Assembly: GCF_000011385.1 (NCBI RefSeq) | Contig: NC_005125.1 | Coordinates: 1,302,001 to 1,366,000, forward strand | DNA from: Gloeobacter violaceus PCC 7421 | GTDB taxonomy: Bacteria; Cyanobacteriota; Cyanobacteriia; Gloeobacterales; Gloeobacteraceae | DNA length: 64,000 nt | Reading direction: 5' to 3' | Shown: in pieces, positions 52,342 to 62,096 of the stretch | How the letters are laid out: the number at the start of each line of letters is the position of its first letter | Numbering within the stretch: position 1 is the first letter of the stretch | Notes under the pieces: generated by a model | Databases searched by the model: none | The model's input: the letters and a program-made list of their open reading frames with translations, nothing else | Told to the model about the DNA's origin: nothing | Translations under genes and position numbers: made by a program

Positions 52342-52844
52342 GCCAAGCTCCTCACGAACCGTGGCCGATACTTTCGCGCATCGGCACAGATCCGCGCACC
52401 AAGTTTGGTAAAGATCTACAGTGATTTTTGGCTAAGGAATGTTTAAGACAAACACTCTGAATAGATTTTTTTGCAGGAACTTCTACCCACTCATCAGTCA
52501 GCTTCGCACCCCAAGGCGCTTTTTAAGAGACGACGGCAAGTCCCTAAACTAAGGCAGCAATACGGCCTCGCCCCTAGGAAGCTGGCAGCAACTTCAGAAA
52601 CAGTGGCTGAGTTTGTTGTGCAAGAAGTGCAATTGGTAGCAATCGAACCACATTTGCCAAATATTGGATAACCCGGATACCAAATTATTGGCCGATTTGC
52701 TCCGATGGCGTTGCCTCGTCCGCAGCGGCGCGCCGTTGTCGTTCGAAAGCAGGAATTTTATTGTTGGTAGAGTTGCTCTGCATCGGCAAGTTGCCTGCTT
52801 TCTCCCCCCGCAGGGGGAAAGCAGGCAACTTGACCACGTGTCGA
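52342..52844. other. Intergenic region with a long hairpin
   Basis: Between the TonB receptor start and the subtilase-like gene stop lies a 503-base gap without a convincing gene. Short open frames (60-75 codons) have no motif. Its notable part is the perfect hairpin at 52787-52832 close to the protease gene's end. Confidence 0.5.
52787..52832 (-). terminator. Long stem-loop after the subtilase-like gene
   Basis: CAAGTTGCCTGCTTT pairs with AAAGCAGGCAACTTG (15 bp), and an inner C-run/G-run extends the stem. It lies 13 bp after the stop of the minus-strand gene. There is no T-tract in that direction, so transcript end protection is as likely as termination. Confidence 0.6.
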
Positions 52845-55571
52845 CTAGCGCGGCCCGGCGATGCGCCAGTTCAGGTCGGCCACCGGGGTGAGGGCCACCG
52901 ACGAAGAGAAGGCGGTGCCGTTCATGATCCAGACGCTGTTGGCACCGCTGGCCTTGTTGCGCCAGAGAATGTCCGGCTTACCGTCGCCCGAGTAATCGGC
53001 GGCCCCGCCGATCTGCCAGTTGGGATCGCCCACAGGACTGAGGGCCACCGACGAAGAGAAGGTCGTGCCGTTCATGATCCAGACGCTGTTGGCACCGCTG
53101 GCCTTGTTGCGCCAGAGAATGTCCGGCTTGCCGTCGCCGCTAAAATCGGCAGCGGCGACGATTTCCCAGTTGAGATCGCCCACAGAGCTGAGGGCCACCG
53201 ACGAAGAGAAGGCGGTGCCGTTCATGATCCAGACGCTGTTGGCGCCGGTGGCCTTGTTGCGCCAGAGAATGTCCGGCTTGCCGTCACCAGAAAAATCCCC
53301 CGTGCCGACGATCTGCCAGTTCGGGTCGCTGACGGGGCTGATCGTCACCGTCGAAGAGAGGGCCGTGCCGTTCATGATCCAGATCGTGTTCTGGCCGGTG
53401 GCGCCGTTGCGCCAGAGGATGTCGGTCTTGCCGTCGGCGGTAAAGTCGGAGGCCCCGCCGATGGTCCAGTTGCGATCACTCACCGAAGTGAGCGCCACCG
53501 AGGAAGAGAAGGCGGTGCCGTTCATCCGCCAGACGGTGTTGGCTCCTGTAGCACCGTTGCGCCAGAGAATGTCCGCTTTACCGTCGCCGGAGAAGTCCCC
53601 GCGCACCAGGCCGCCGCCCACCGGCGCCTGCAAAGCGCGCAGGGCCATGACGATGCCGAAGCCGGAGTCGCGGTCGACGCCTGCGGCCATGTTGTCGAGG
53701 GTGGTGGTGGTGAGGACCGAGCGCAGCTGATCGAGGGTGATCGTTGGCCGCAAGGACTTGAGCAGGGCGGCGATTGCCGCGGCGTGGGGGGCGGCGGCGG
53801 AGGTGCCGAAGAAAGGGTTCAATCCGCTGTTGGGAGGCAAGGTGGTCACTACGCCATCGGCGGCGGCGATATCGGGCTTCTGGCGCACCGCCCCGCCGGT
53901 GGCCAGGACGTTGCCGGGGGTGATCGCACTGCCGTCGGCGTTGTAGAAGACGCGGCGCGGTCCGTCGGAGCTGAAGTCTTCGACCGGGTTGGCCGCCCCA
54001 CCGGTGAAGGCACCGCCTGCCGCCGTGGCGACAGGCACCGCCGCGACCGAGAAGGCTTTGGACGCGGCGCTGTGGCCCTTGGTGCGGCCGCTGGTGCCGC
54101 TGGCGAGTAGGCCCCGGCCGACGTTGAGGTGCAAGTAGCGCGGATCGCCGTCGACAAGGGTCACGACCAGCAAATCGCCGGGTCCGGCGCTGGCCGCCTC
54201 GACCGGATCTTCGGTACCGGTTTGGGGATCGGTTGAAAAGTCTACCAGGAAACTACCCGTAGAATCGATGATGTACAGGTCGTAGTCGTTGGCCGATGCG
54301 CCCAGGGCGTCGGACCAGAACAGGTAGGCAGGCTCGCTGGAACTGTCGAGCTGCTGGTTGGCCGTGCTGCCGTTGAAACTGTGGATGGCGCCGACCGATT
54401 CGCCGTCGATGATCAGATCTTCGCCGGAATCGACAAAGTTGCCTTCCCAGACGCTCGAGGTGCCGCTGGTGAGGTTGCCGGAATTGCCGGCGGAAGAAAA
54501 GTAAGCGACCCCGGCGGCGGTCACTTCGTTGACGGCCTGGGCGATGGGCGCGTCCTGAAAGGGCGATTCGTTGAAATACTCGACATCATCGACGATCACC
54601 GTGCAGCCGGCGTTTTTAAGGGCAACAATATTTTCGGCAAAGCCCTCGACAGACTCGAAGGCGGTGGCGAAGTAGAGCTGCGCACCGGGGGCAAGGTCGT
54701 GGACAATTTGCAGCATTGCCCGACCCTCGTCGGAGCCGGAACTGCATCCAGGATCCTCCTGCAGCACGGTGACCCCGGCGGCGGGCAGATCCCCGGAGGC
54801 GATATCGGCCGCCGCCGCGCCCTGGCAGTTGTAGCTGTCGGAGAGCACGCCGATTTTGATCCCGGTGCCGTTGACTCCGTAGGTGCTGCGGGCGGTATCC
54901 GCCGTGTGGGCTTTGTCTCCCTCGGAGGTCACCGAGCCGACATTGAGCACCGGAGCGTCTTCGGGCAGGTTCTGGGCGGCCAGGCGGATCTGCTCGGGCA
55001 ACTGTTGCTTGACCCGCTCGATGCGCCGAGCCAGGGAAGCGGCATCTTGCAGGGGACGGGGATTGCCTTTGTTCAACTGGGCTTTGGCGGCGCGGCGAAT
55101 AAAAGTGACTTCGCTGAGGGCGGCCAATTCCTCCAGCCGGGCCAGGGGCACCCAGGCCCGCACGGCGCTGTAGCGCGGCACACTGCTACGAACGGTGCCG
55201 CCCAAGGATTCGATCTTGGCGAGCAGGGCGGGGGTGACTTGCGCTTTGATGTCAACTAGGGCCCGCCCGCTGCCGTCGCGCTCGACATTGAGCCGCAGCG
55301 GACCCACCCCCTGGGCAAAAGATTCGCCCCGCTGCTGCTTGAGGGCGTAGAGCAACTGCGAATCGATCTTGCGCTGGGTGGGGGTGCGGCGGGCCTTCTC
55401 GCGCATCAGCGCTTCGATCTGGCGTTTGGCGTTTTCGCCGATTTTGATCTCGCCGGTCGGAGCGGCCACTGCCGGAACGGCGGCACCGAGCAGCGCTTGC
55501 AGACACAAAGTTGTCGAAATCAGGCGGCGCACGATACCGCCGTAGCGTTGGGTCACGGAATGATTTGCCAT
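52845..55571 (-). CDS. Secreted subtilase-like protein with VCBS/FG-GAP repeats
   Basis: The 908-residue protein has a signal peptide (ISTTLCLQALLGAAVPAVAA), a pro-region (residues about 35-200) and an S8/S53-like catalytic domain. Its motifs are IKIGVLSDSYNCQG (acid), SDEGRAMLQIVHDLAPGAQ where canonical subtilases have HGT, and FFGTSAAAPHAAAIAALLKS with the nucleophilic Ser. The C-terminus has five 50-residue repeats (GDFSGDGKPDILWRNKATGA type), calcium-binding FG-GAP blades. Start ATG 55571 is used because a signal peptide and AGGA precede; an in-frame extension to 55775 is unlikely. It is probably a secreted or surface enzyme with an unusual triad, or a binding protein. Confidence 0.85.
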   Translation of the reverse strand: MANHSVTQRYGGIVRRLISTTLCLQALLGAAVPAVAAPTGEIKIGENAKRQIEALMREKARRTPTQRKIDSQLLYALKQQRGESFAQGVGPLRLNVERDGSGRALVDIKAQVTPALLAKIESLGGTVRSSVPRYSAVRAWVPLARLEELAALSEVTFIRRAAKAQLNKGNPRPLQDAASLARRIERVKQQLPEQIRLAAQNLPEDAPVLNVGSVTSEGDKAHTADTARSTYGVNGTGIKIGVLSDSYNCQGAAAADIASGDLPAAGVTVLQEDPGCSSGSDEGRAMLQIVHDLAPGAQLYFATAFESVEGFAENIVALKNAGCTVIVDDVEYFNESPFQDAPIAQAVNEVTAAGVAYFSSAGNSGNLTSGTSSVWEGNFVDSGEDLIIDGESVGAIHSFNGSTANQQLDSSSEPAYLFWSDALGASANDYDLYIIDSTGSFLVDFSTDPQTGTEDPVEAASAGPGDLLVVTLVDGDPRYLHLNVGRGLLASGTSGRTKGHSAASKAFSVAAVPVATAAGGAFTGGAANPVEDFSSDGPRRVFYNADGSAITPGNVLATGGAVRQKPDIAAADGVVTTLPPNSGLNPFFGTSAAAPHAAAIAALLKSLRPTITLDQLRSVLTTTTLDNMAAGVDRDSGFGIVMALRALQAPVGGGLVRGDFSGDGKADILWRNGATGANTVWRMNGTAFSSSVALTSVSDRNWTIGGASDFTADGKTDILWRNGATGQNTIWIMNGTALSSTVTISPVSDPNWQIVGTGDFSGDGKPDILWRNKATGANSVWIMNGTAFSSSVALSSVGDLNWEIVAAADFSGDGKPDILWRNKASGANSVWIMNGTTFSSSVALSPVGDPNWQIGGAADYSGDGKPDILWRNKASGANSVWIMNGTAFSSSVALTPVADLNWRIAGPR
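52855..53604 (-). repeat. Five 150-bp tandem repeats inside the subtilase-like gene
   Basis: The block TTCATGATCC(AGACG) recurs at 52921, 53071, 53221, 53371 and, with changes (TTCATCCGCC), at 53521: an exact 150-bp period, which is 50 codons. Copies 1-3 are nearly identical at the DNA level. Recent duplication or gene conversion is indicated. Confidence 0.9.
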
Positions 55572-55801
55572 TGGAAATTTCCTGTGAGCAATAGGGAAAA
55601 CAAAGAAGGTCGACGAACCCGTCCAAAGTAGGGATTTTTTGCATGGGCCACCGCACCGGGCGCAGCGGCGATAAGCACGGTACCACCGATGGTCCGTTGG
55701 TGGATAGAGCCCACCAATACCCAATAAAGTGATTAGAACCGGTCTGACACTTTTAGATAGGCTGGTGGGAACCAAAAATTAAGCCACAGCGGCGTCAATT
55801 T

Positions 55802-58237
55802 TTAATTGAGGATGGCGCCGTCCATCAGCCGGTCGAGCCGACCGGCAAGTTCGGCGCGCAACAGCGGATGGGCGGTCAGCTCCGGATCGCGCTCGATGAG
55901 CGATTGGGCCTCGCGGCGGGCTAGCTCAAGGCTGTCCTGGTCTTCGACCAGCGACGAGAGCACCATGTCCGGCAGGCCCGACTGGCGCGTACCCATCACC
56001 TCGCCGGGGCCGCGCAGGCGCAGGTCCATCTCGGCGATCAAAAAGCCGTCGTTCGATTGTTCGAGCACCCGCAGCCGCTGCAAAGCCGATTCGGTCTTGG
56101 TGGCGCTCATCAACAGGCAAAAGCTCTGGTTCGCCCCCCGGCCCACCCGGCCGCGCAACTGGTGCAACTGGGCAAGCCCGAACCGCTCGGCGTGCTCGAT
56201 GAGCATCACCGTGGCGTTGGGCACATCGACACCGACTTCGACGACGGTTGTCGAGACGAGGAGGTCGAGTTCGTGCCGCCGAAAGGCCCCGATCACCGCT
56301 TCTTTTTCCTCAGATTTGAGCCGTCCGTGCAACAGTCCCAAGCGAAATTCCGCAAAGATTTTTTCTTTGAGGCGTTCGTGCTCTTCGATGGCCGATCGCA
56401 AGTCGACTTTTTCGGATTCTTCGATGAGCGGCAGCACGATGTAGGCTTGACGGCCTTCGAGGATCTGGCGGCGGATCAGTTCATTCACCTGGGTGCGCTC
56501 GGAGGGGGTGACGACGGTGGTACGCACCGGTTTGCGCCCCGGCGGCAACTCGTCGATTTGCGAGACGTCCAGATCGCCGTGCAGCGTGAGCGCCAGGGTG
56601 CGCGGGATCGGTGTCGCGGTCATGGTGAGCAGGTCCGGGTTGCGGCCTTTGTTTTGCAACCGGGCGCGCTGGCCGACCCCAAAGCGGTGCTGCTCGTCGA
56701 TCACCACTAGGCCCAGATTGGCGAACTGCACCCCGTCTTGAATCAGGGCGTGGGTGCCCACCACCACGTTCAATTCGCCCGAGGCCAGTTGCCTGAGCAC
56801 ATCGCGTCGGCGAGCGGCGCGCACCGAACCGGTGACGAGTTCCACCGGCAGGTGCAGCTGCGAGAGCCACTGCACGAGTTTTTGATAGTGCTGCTCGGCC
56901 AGGACTTCGGTGGGGGCCATCAGGGCGGTCTGGTAGCCCGACTGCAAGGCGGTGAGCATGGCGACCACCGCCACCACCGTCTTGCCGGAACCGACGTCCC
57001 CCTGGATCAGCCGATTCATCGGCTCGGGAGATCCAAGATCGGCCAGCACCTCCTCGACCACCCGCTTCTGGGCGCCGGTAAAGGCAAAGGGCAAAAGCTT
57101 ATAAAACTGCTCGATCAGTTCGCCGCGGGTGCGAAAGGCGATACCCGCACTCTGGCGCTTCTGGCGGTGACGGCGCTGCAGCAGGCCCAACTGCAAAAAG
57201 AAAAATTCGTCGAAAACCAGTCGCCGTCGGGCCTGAAGCTTGTGTTCGGCGCTCTCGGGGTAATGGACCGCCCGAATCGCCCCCGGTAGGTCCAATAGAC
57301 CCAGCGATGTGCGGACAGCAGCCGGCAGCGGGTCTGTGAAGGCGTTGGCGAAGGGCAATGCGGCCTTGACCGCCCGGCGCACCACCCCCGCCCCCACCCC
57401 TTCGGCGAGCGCATAGACCGGTACGATCTTGGTGAGATTCTGCAAATCTTCGCCTTCGTCCAGCACCTCCAGTTGCGGCTCCTGCAAGGTCAGTCCGGTG
57501 GTGGAGCGTTTGACCAGGCCGCTTGCGGCCACTGTCGCCCCGCGCGGGTACTGCTTCATCTGGGCTTCCTGCCAGCCGCGGTGGGTAAAGCGCGTCCCGG
57601 CAAAAAACTGCGACAGCTGCATCTGGCCGGTGCCGTCGCCCAGGGTGAGGGTAAAAATCGACAGTTTGTGGTTGCGGGGGCTGGTAAAGCAGCGGCAGCG
57701 GCGCACCTGGCCGAGCAAAGTGACCATTTCGCCCGGTTGGCAGACTTTGATCGTCGTGCGGTTGCTGTAATCGAGGTAGTCGCGCGGGTAGTAGCGCAGC
57801 ACCTGCCCGATCGTCGTCAGTCCAAGTTTTTCAAGTTGGGCGGCAAGCTTCGGCCCGATGCCGCCAAGCTTGGTCATCGGCTGATCGAGGATGGCCGCTT
57901 CGGGTGGCGCAGTGGGTTTGCCGTTGGGGCGCTCCGGAGCAGGTGTTTCGAGGGAGCGGCGGATTCGGTGCAAAAACCGCCGGGTCTCGGCCACCAGATG
58001 GGCGCGCGCGGCATTTTCCAGGTCGGCGTAACGGGCGTAGCGCGCCCCCAGATCCTGCCAGCGCCGCGCCGAGTCCTTGTCCTCCAGACCGCCCGGTGCG
58101 GTGGCGAGCGTTTCGCTCAAGAATTCTGCGAAGTACTGGCGGGAGCCTTTGAGGTTCACAAAGCCGCGGTCGGCCTCCGCGGCCAGGGCGCGGTGGAGAC
58201 GCTGGAGCAGTTCGGCGAACGCTTCGGTGTGCGACAC
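55802..58237 (-). CDS. recG: ATP-dependent DNA helicase RecG
   Basis: RecG remodels stalled replication forks and branch points. The 811-residue protein shows the wedge/OB domain, then the helicase core: RLIQGDVGSGKTVVAVVAML (Walker A), MAPTEVLAEQHYQKLVQWL, VVIDEQHRFGVGQRARLQNK (DEQH), TMTATPIPRTLALTLHGDLD, and the C-terminal LLVSTTVVEVGVDVPNATVM with RGRVGRGANQSFCLL. An N-terminal extension of about 130 residues before the wedge occurs in cyanobacterial RecG. The gene is divergent from mutL with 174 bp between the starts. Confidence 0.96.
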   Translation of the reverse strand: MSHTEAFAELLQRLHRALAAEADRGFVNLKGSRQYFAEFLSETLATAPGGLEDKDSARRWQDLGARYARYADLENAARAHLVAETRRFLHRIRRSLETPAPERPNGKPTAPPEAAILDQPMTKLGGIGPKLAAQLEKLGLTTIGQVLRYYPRDYLDYSNRTTIKVCQPGEMVTLLGQVRRCRCFTSPRNHKLSIFTLTLGDGTGQMQLSQFFAGTRFTHRGWQEAQMKQYPRGATVAASGLVKRSTTGLTLQEPQLEVLDEGEDLQNLTKIVPVYALAEGVGAGVVRRAVKAALPFANAFTDPLPAAVRTSLGLLDLPGAIRAVHYPESAEHKLQARRRLVFDEFFFLQLGLLQRRHRQKRQSAGIAFRTRGELIEQFYKLLPFAFTGAQKRVVEEVLADLGSPEPMNRLIQGDVGSGKTVVAVVAMLTALQSGYQTALMAPTEVLAEQHYQKLVQWLSQLHLPVELVTGSVRAARRRDVLRQLASGELNVVVGTHALIQDGVQFANLGLVVIDEQHRFGVGQRARLQNKGRNPDLLTMTATPIPRTLALTLHGDLDVSQIDELPPGRKPVRTTVVTPSERTQVNELIRRQILEGRQAYIVLPLIEESEKVDLRSAIEEHERLKEKIFAEFRLGLLHGRLKSEEKEAVIGAFRRHELDLLVSTTVVEVGVDVPNATVMLIEHAERFGLAQLHQLRGRVGRGANQSFCLLMSATKTESALQRLRVLEQSNDGFLIAEMDLRLRGPGEVMGTRQSGLPDMVLSSLVEDQDSLELARREAQSLIERDPELTAHPLLRAELAGRLDRLMDGAILN

Positions 58238-58411
58238 AGCTCACATTGTAGGACTGACCGGGAAGTTATGCCTGAGCGGCGCTAAATGTGGTGTGAGCAC
58301 CCCCGCGAATATCGAGCGCTCCGATCGTATTGCTTCTTGCGGCGGTTCGTTTGCGACCAAAGTCGCCATCGCCTAGCCTTGATAAGCACATTGGTCAGGA
58401 GCAATTCGCCT

Positions 58412-60007
58412 TTGGGAGCGATCCGGCCGCTGGCCGACCAGACCGTGCGTCTGCTCGCCGCAGGAGAAGTAATCGATTCGCCCGCAGCGGTGGTGCGCGA
58501 ACTGGTGGACAACAGCCTGGATGCCGGGGCGGATCGCATCCGGGTGAGCTTCTGGCCCGAATCGTGGCGCGTCCAAGTCCAGGACAACGGCCTGGGCTTC
58601 GAGGCGGAGGAATTGCCGATGGCGGCCCGCTCCCATGCCACCAGCAAACTGGGCGCCATCGAAGATCTCTGGCGGTTGCGCACCCTGGGCTTTCGCGGCG
58701 AGGGGCTGCACAGCATCGCCGTGGTGGCGCGGCTGGAAATTCTCACCTGCACACCTACTGCCCGCACCGCCACCCGCGCCCGCTACGACCATAAGGGCGA
58801 ACTGGTCGAATCGCAGCCGGCCGCCGCTGCTCCTGGAACGGTGGTGACGGTTAGCGAACTATTCGAGTTGCAACCGGTGCGCCGCCGCTTTCTGGCGGAC
58901 ACCAAAGCTCAAGTGCGCGCCGTCACCCAGCTTGTGCACCGCTACGCCCTTGCCTATCCGGGGCATTTATTTGAATTGGCGGTGGACGGCAGGCTGCAGT
59001 TGCAGCTGTGGGCCGCCCCCGGCCTCAAGCAGCGCGCGCTGCAACTGTTGAATTCCTATGACGAGCACGACCTGCGCGAGGTACACCTGGAGCGCGACGG
59101 CCGCCGCGTTCGCCTGGCGATCGGTTTACCTGATCGCTGCTCGCGGGCGCGCGCCGATTGGCTGCAGATCTATATCAACGGTCGCTTCGTGCGCCACGGC
59201 GAACTGGAGCAGGCGGTGCGCGCCGGATTTGAACGCACGCTGCGTCCCGGCCGCCAGCCGGTGTGCATTGTGCAACTGATACTTCCTGCGGACGAGGTGG
59301 ACTGGAACCGTCACCCGGCCAAGCTCGAAGTGCAACTGGCCGGGACCGCTCCTGCCTGCGAACTGGTGGTAGCGGCCATTGGCGAGGGGCTGCGCCACTT
59401 TGCCCCGAAGCCCGCCGCCGCGCTGTTGCGTCTGGCGGAGGCGCACCTGCCTTACGCAGCAGAAAGCACAGGCGGCGAGTTGTTGCTCAAAGCCCTCGCC
59501 CAGCTCCACCAGACCTATATCCTGGCTGAGTATCCCGGCGGTGTTTGTCTGGTCGAACAGCACGTCGCCCACGAGCGGGTGCTCTTCGAAGCACTGGAAT
59601 CGGACTGGCAGGTGGTGCCGCTTGAGCCGCCCCTGGCACTGGAACTATCTTCTCGTCAGGCGCAGAATCTCACAGAGCACGGCATCGAGGTCGAAGCTTT
59701 CGGTGAGCGCAGTTGGTTGGTGCGTTCGGCACCGGTGGCCCTCGTCGGACGGGTGGACTGTGCGGAGGGTCTGATGGAACTGGCCGACCAAGAAGATGCC
59801 GCCCAGATGCGCGCCGCGCTCTCCTGCCGGACGGCCATCCGCAACGGCACCGCGCTTTCACCTCTCCAGATGCAGCAACTGCTCGATCGCTGGCAGCGCA
59901 CCCGCAATCCCCACACCTGCCCCCACGGTCGCCCCATCTACATGCCGCTCACCGACGGGGAACTGGCCCGTTTTTTCCGCAGGCGCTGGCACATCTGCGG
60001 TTCCTAG
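58412..60007 (+). CDS. mutL: DNA mismatch repair protein MutL
   Basis: From TTG 58412 the 531-residue protein starts directly before GAIRPLADQTVRLLAAGEVI, as in other MutL. GHKL motifs follow: RELVDNSLDAGAD, VQDNGLGFEAEE, SHATSKL and GFRGEGLHSIA. The TTG is preceded by AGGAG ten bases upstream; the open frame goes back to 58286 but lacks family similarity. The C-terminus has VEQHVAHERVLFEALE, close to the endonuclease motif DQHA(x)2E(x)4E, and the CPHGRP metal-site motif, so an intrinsic nicking activity is probable. First position is Glu instead of Asp, which may be worth testing. Confidence 0.93.
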   Translation: MGAIRPLADQTVRLLAAGEVIDSPAAVVRELVDNSLDAGADRIRVSFWPESWRVQVQDNGLGFEAEELPMAARSHATSKLGAIEDLWRLRTLGFRGEGLHSIAVVARLEILTCTPTARTATRARYDHKGELVESQPAAAAPGTVVTVSELFELQPVRRRFLADTKAQVRAVTQLVHRYALAYPGHLFELAVDGRLQLQLWAAPGLKQRALQLLNSYDEHDLREVHLERDGRRVRLAIGLPDRCSRARADWLQIYINGRFVRHGELEQAVRAGFERTLRPGRQPVCIVQLILPADEVDWNRHPAKLEVQLAGTAPACELVVAAIGEGLRHFAPKPAAALLRLAEAHLPYAAESTGGELLLKALAQLHQTYILAEYPGGVCLVEQHVAHERVLFEALESDWQVVPLEPPLALELSSRQAQNLTEHGIEVEAFGERSWLVRSAPVALVGRVDCAEGLMELADQEDAAQMRAALSCRTAIRNGTALSPLQMQQLLDRWQRTRNPHTCPHGRPIYMPLTDGELARFFRRRWHICGS

Positions 60008-60010
60008 CGC

Positions 60011-60253
60011 TCAAGAAATCCGGTACGCTCTTTCAAGCCGCCGGAGCGCCGTCTGCCTTTGCAGGTGCAACGATTTGGCAAACAGGGGCCAGGCCAGCTT
60101 CCAGGCCACCACGCTGACAAAAACGATGTCCGCAAAAGCCGCATCGCCTGCCAGAGCGCCCTGCACGGACAGCCCGAGGATTGCCGCGTCCAGGCCGACT
60201 GCAGCAAGTACAACCATTGCGGCCATAAAGCGGAGGTGTTCGGCGCTAAACAT
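60011..60253 (-). CDS. Small two-helix membrane protein
   Basis: The 80-residue product has two hydrophobic segments (MAAMVVLAAVGLDAAILGLS and DAAFADIVFVSVVAWKLAWP) and a basic C-terminus (LHLQRQTALRRLERAYRIS). Start ATG 60253 is preferred over the longer frame to 60307. It ends three bases from the mutL stop, facing it. Function unknown. Confidence 0.5.
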   Translation of the reverse strand: MFSAEHLRFMAAMVVLAAVGLDAAILGLSVQGALAGDAAFADIVFVSVVAWKLAWPLFAKSLHLQRQTALRRLERAYRIS

Positions 60254-60336
60254 CGGCTGACGGAACGCTGCTGCCACGATACGTCCAGCCCCGGCGGCGC
60301 GCAACATTATGCAACACCGTCGCCGACGGTACGGGT

Positions 60337-61197
60337 TCAGCCGCGCAGTTGGCGGTCCAAAAAATCGCGGATCCGCTCGGCGATCACCCGGGCGTGGGTC
60401 TCCAGGGCGAAGTGGCCGGTGTCGAAAAGGTGTACCTCAGCTTCGGAATTGTCGCGCTTGAACGCCTCGGCGCCGGCCGGCAAGAAGAACGGGTCGTTGT
60501 TGCCCCAGACGGCGAGGGTGGGCGGCCGGTGGGCGCGAAAGTAAGCCTGGAAGGCGGGATAGAGCGCGACGTTGCTGCGGTAATCCAAAAACAAATCGAG
60601 TTGGATCTCCTCGTTGCCCGGCCGACTCAACAAAGCCGAATCGAGGGTGTAAGCCTCAGGGGCGATCAGCGAAAGGTCCGCCACGCCGTGGGCGTACTGC
60701 GATTGGGTCGCTTCGGGTGTGAGAAAATCGCGCAGCGCCGAGCGGTTCTCGGGCGTCGGTTCCTGCCAGTAGCACTGGATTGGATTCCAGCCTGCGCTAA
60801 GGCCTTCTTCGTAGGCGTTGCCGTTTTGGGTGATAAGGGCTGTGATCCGCTCGGGATGAGCGCTGGCAAGGCGCAGACCGACCGGCGCACCGTAATCGAA
60901 GATATAGAGCGCGTAACGCCCCAGGTCCACAGCCTCGCTAAACCGGTCGATCACATGGGCCAGACGGTCGAACGAGTAGGTGAACTGTCCGCGTTCGGGC
61001 GCGTCGGTAAAGCCGAAACCCGGCAGATCCGGCGCCACCACCCGGTAGCGGTCGGCAAGCAGCGGGATCAAATCGCGGTACATGTGCGAGGAGGTCGGAA
61101 AACCGTGCAGCAGCAGCACGGCGGGAGCGTCCTTGGGACCGGCCTCGCGGTAAAACACGCGCAGACCATCGACGGTGGCGTAACGGTACATCGTCAT
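60337..61197 (-). CDS. Alpha/beta hydrolase (epoxide hydrolase/haloalkane dehalogenase-like)
   Basis: The 286-residue protein has the HG oxyanion loop LLLHGFPTSSHMYRDL, a nucleophile elbow with Asp in ALYIFDYGAPVGLRLA, and the catalytic His in HLFDTGHFALETH. An Asp nucleophile is typical of haloalkane dehalogenases and epoxide hydrolases. Start ATG 61197 (MTMYRYATVDGLRVFY) is preferred over an upstream ATG at 61242. It is transcribed divergently from a CGNR regulator, probably its repressor. Substrate unknown. Confidence 0.87.
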   Translation of the reverse strand: MTMYRYATVDGLRVFYREAGPKDAPAVLLLHGFPTSSHMYRDLIPLLADRYRVVAPDLPGFGFTDAPERGQFTYSFDRLAHVIDRFSEAVDLGRYALYIFDYGAPVGLRLASAHPERITALITQNGNAYEEGLSAGWNPIQCYWQEPTPENRSALRDFLTPEATQSQYAHGVADLSLIAPEAYTLDSALLSRPGNEEIQLDLFLDYRSNVALYPAFQAYFRAHRPPTLAVWGNNDPFFLPAGAEAFKRDNSEAEVHLFDTGHFALETHARVIAERIRDFLDRQLRG

Positions 61198-61388
61198 CTT
61201 GTCTCTCCGGTTGTGGGGATGGTTTGGACACCGAGGGCGCACACCCCAGATGCTGCGCTAACCCTCTTTGCCCTATTTTGAAGGTTAGCATGAGATTGAT
61301 AACCGGCCAAGTTATTTTTTGATGGTTATGCAAGAATGGGCATAGGCGCCCCCGGGGGTGCTGCTCACACCCCAGCAAGACCCGCGAA

Positions 61389-62024
61389 ATGGCCGAATCC
61401 CGTCCGATGCCTTTGTTTGTTGCCGATCACCTTGCGCTCGACTTTTTGAACAGCCGGGCGGCGCCGTCGGGGACGCCCATTGAGTGGCTGGCCAACGGCA
61501 AGGACCTGCTCGCCTGGCTGCAATTGGCCGGGCTCCTCGACCGCGAAACGGCGCGGCGCCTGGCGGTCGAGCACCCGCCCGAAGCGCTCGATACCGTTGC
61601 AGGCGAGGCGCGCGCCCTGCGCGAGTGGCTGCGCGGGTTTGTCGCGGGCCAGGCCGGAGGCGAGCTGGGCAAGCAGGTGCTCGGCGAGCTGGAGCCGCTC
61701 AACCGTCTGCTTGCCGGGGAAGAGGCTTACCGGCAGATCGCGTGGGGAGAAGCGGGCAAACCGGTCTGCCGAATCCACCGGCGGTGGATCCACCCGCAGC
61801 AGCTGTTGCAGCCGGTGGCCGAAGTGATGGCCGATCTGGTCTGCCGCGTCGATTTTGCCCTGGTGCGCCATTGTGAGGGAACAAACTGCACGCTGTGGTT
61901 TGTTGACACGACCAAGAGCCATTCGCGCCGCTGGTGCAGCATGGCCCTGTGCGGCAACCGCGCTAAGGCGGCTGCCCACCGCAGTCGGGCGAAGCACCCG
62001 CCTGGTCGCACCGCCGGGCCATGA
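61389..62024 (+). CDS. CGNR zinc-finger/ABATE-domain regulator
   Basis: The 211-residue protein matches CGNR regulators: an N-terminal ABATE domain (FVADHLALDFLNSRAAPSGT) with a helical linker and a C-terminal CGNR zinc finger (HCEGTNCTLWFVDTTKSHSR and RWCSMALCGNRAKAAAHR). These proteins often control stress or antibiotic-related genes from the next promoter. It is divergent from the hydrolase (191 bp between starts) and so probably represses it. Confidence 0.9.
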   Translation: MAESRPMPLFVADHLALDFLNSRAAPSGTPIEWLANGKDLLAWLQLAGLLDRETARRLAVEHPPEALDTVAGEARALREWLRGFVAGQAGGELGKQVLGELEPLNRLLAGEEAYRQIAWGEAGKPVCRIHRRWIHPQQLLQPVAEVMADLVCRVDFALVRHCEGTNCTLWFVDTTKSHSRRWCSMALCGNRAKAAAHRSRAKHPPGRTAGP

Positions 62025-62096
62025 TGGCGATCAAGGTTTTTGCGGCGGGCGCCGCGTCAATGTAGTGAGACTCCGTTATTGCGTCAGGAGAGCATC

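Noticed and set aside
52855-53604. Regular repeats that could be taken for a CRISPR array
   Set aside because: The period is 150 bp with no variable spacers, and the repeats encode FG-GAP blades in the reading frame of the protease gene.
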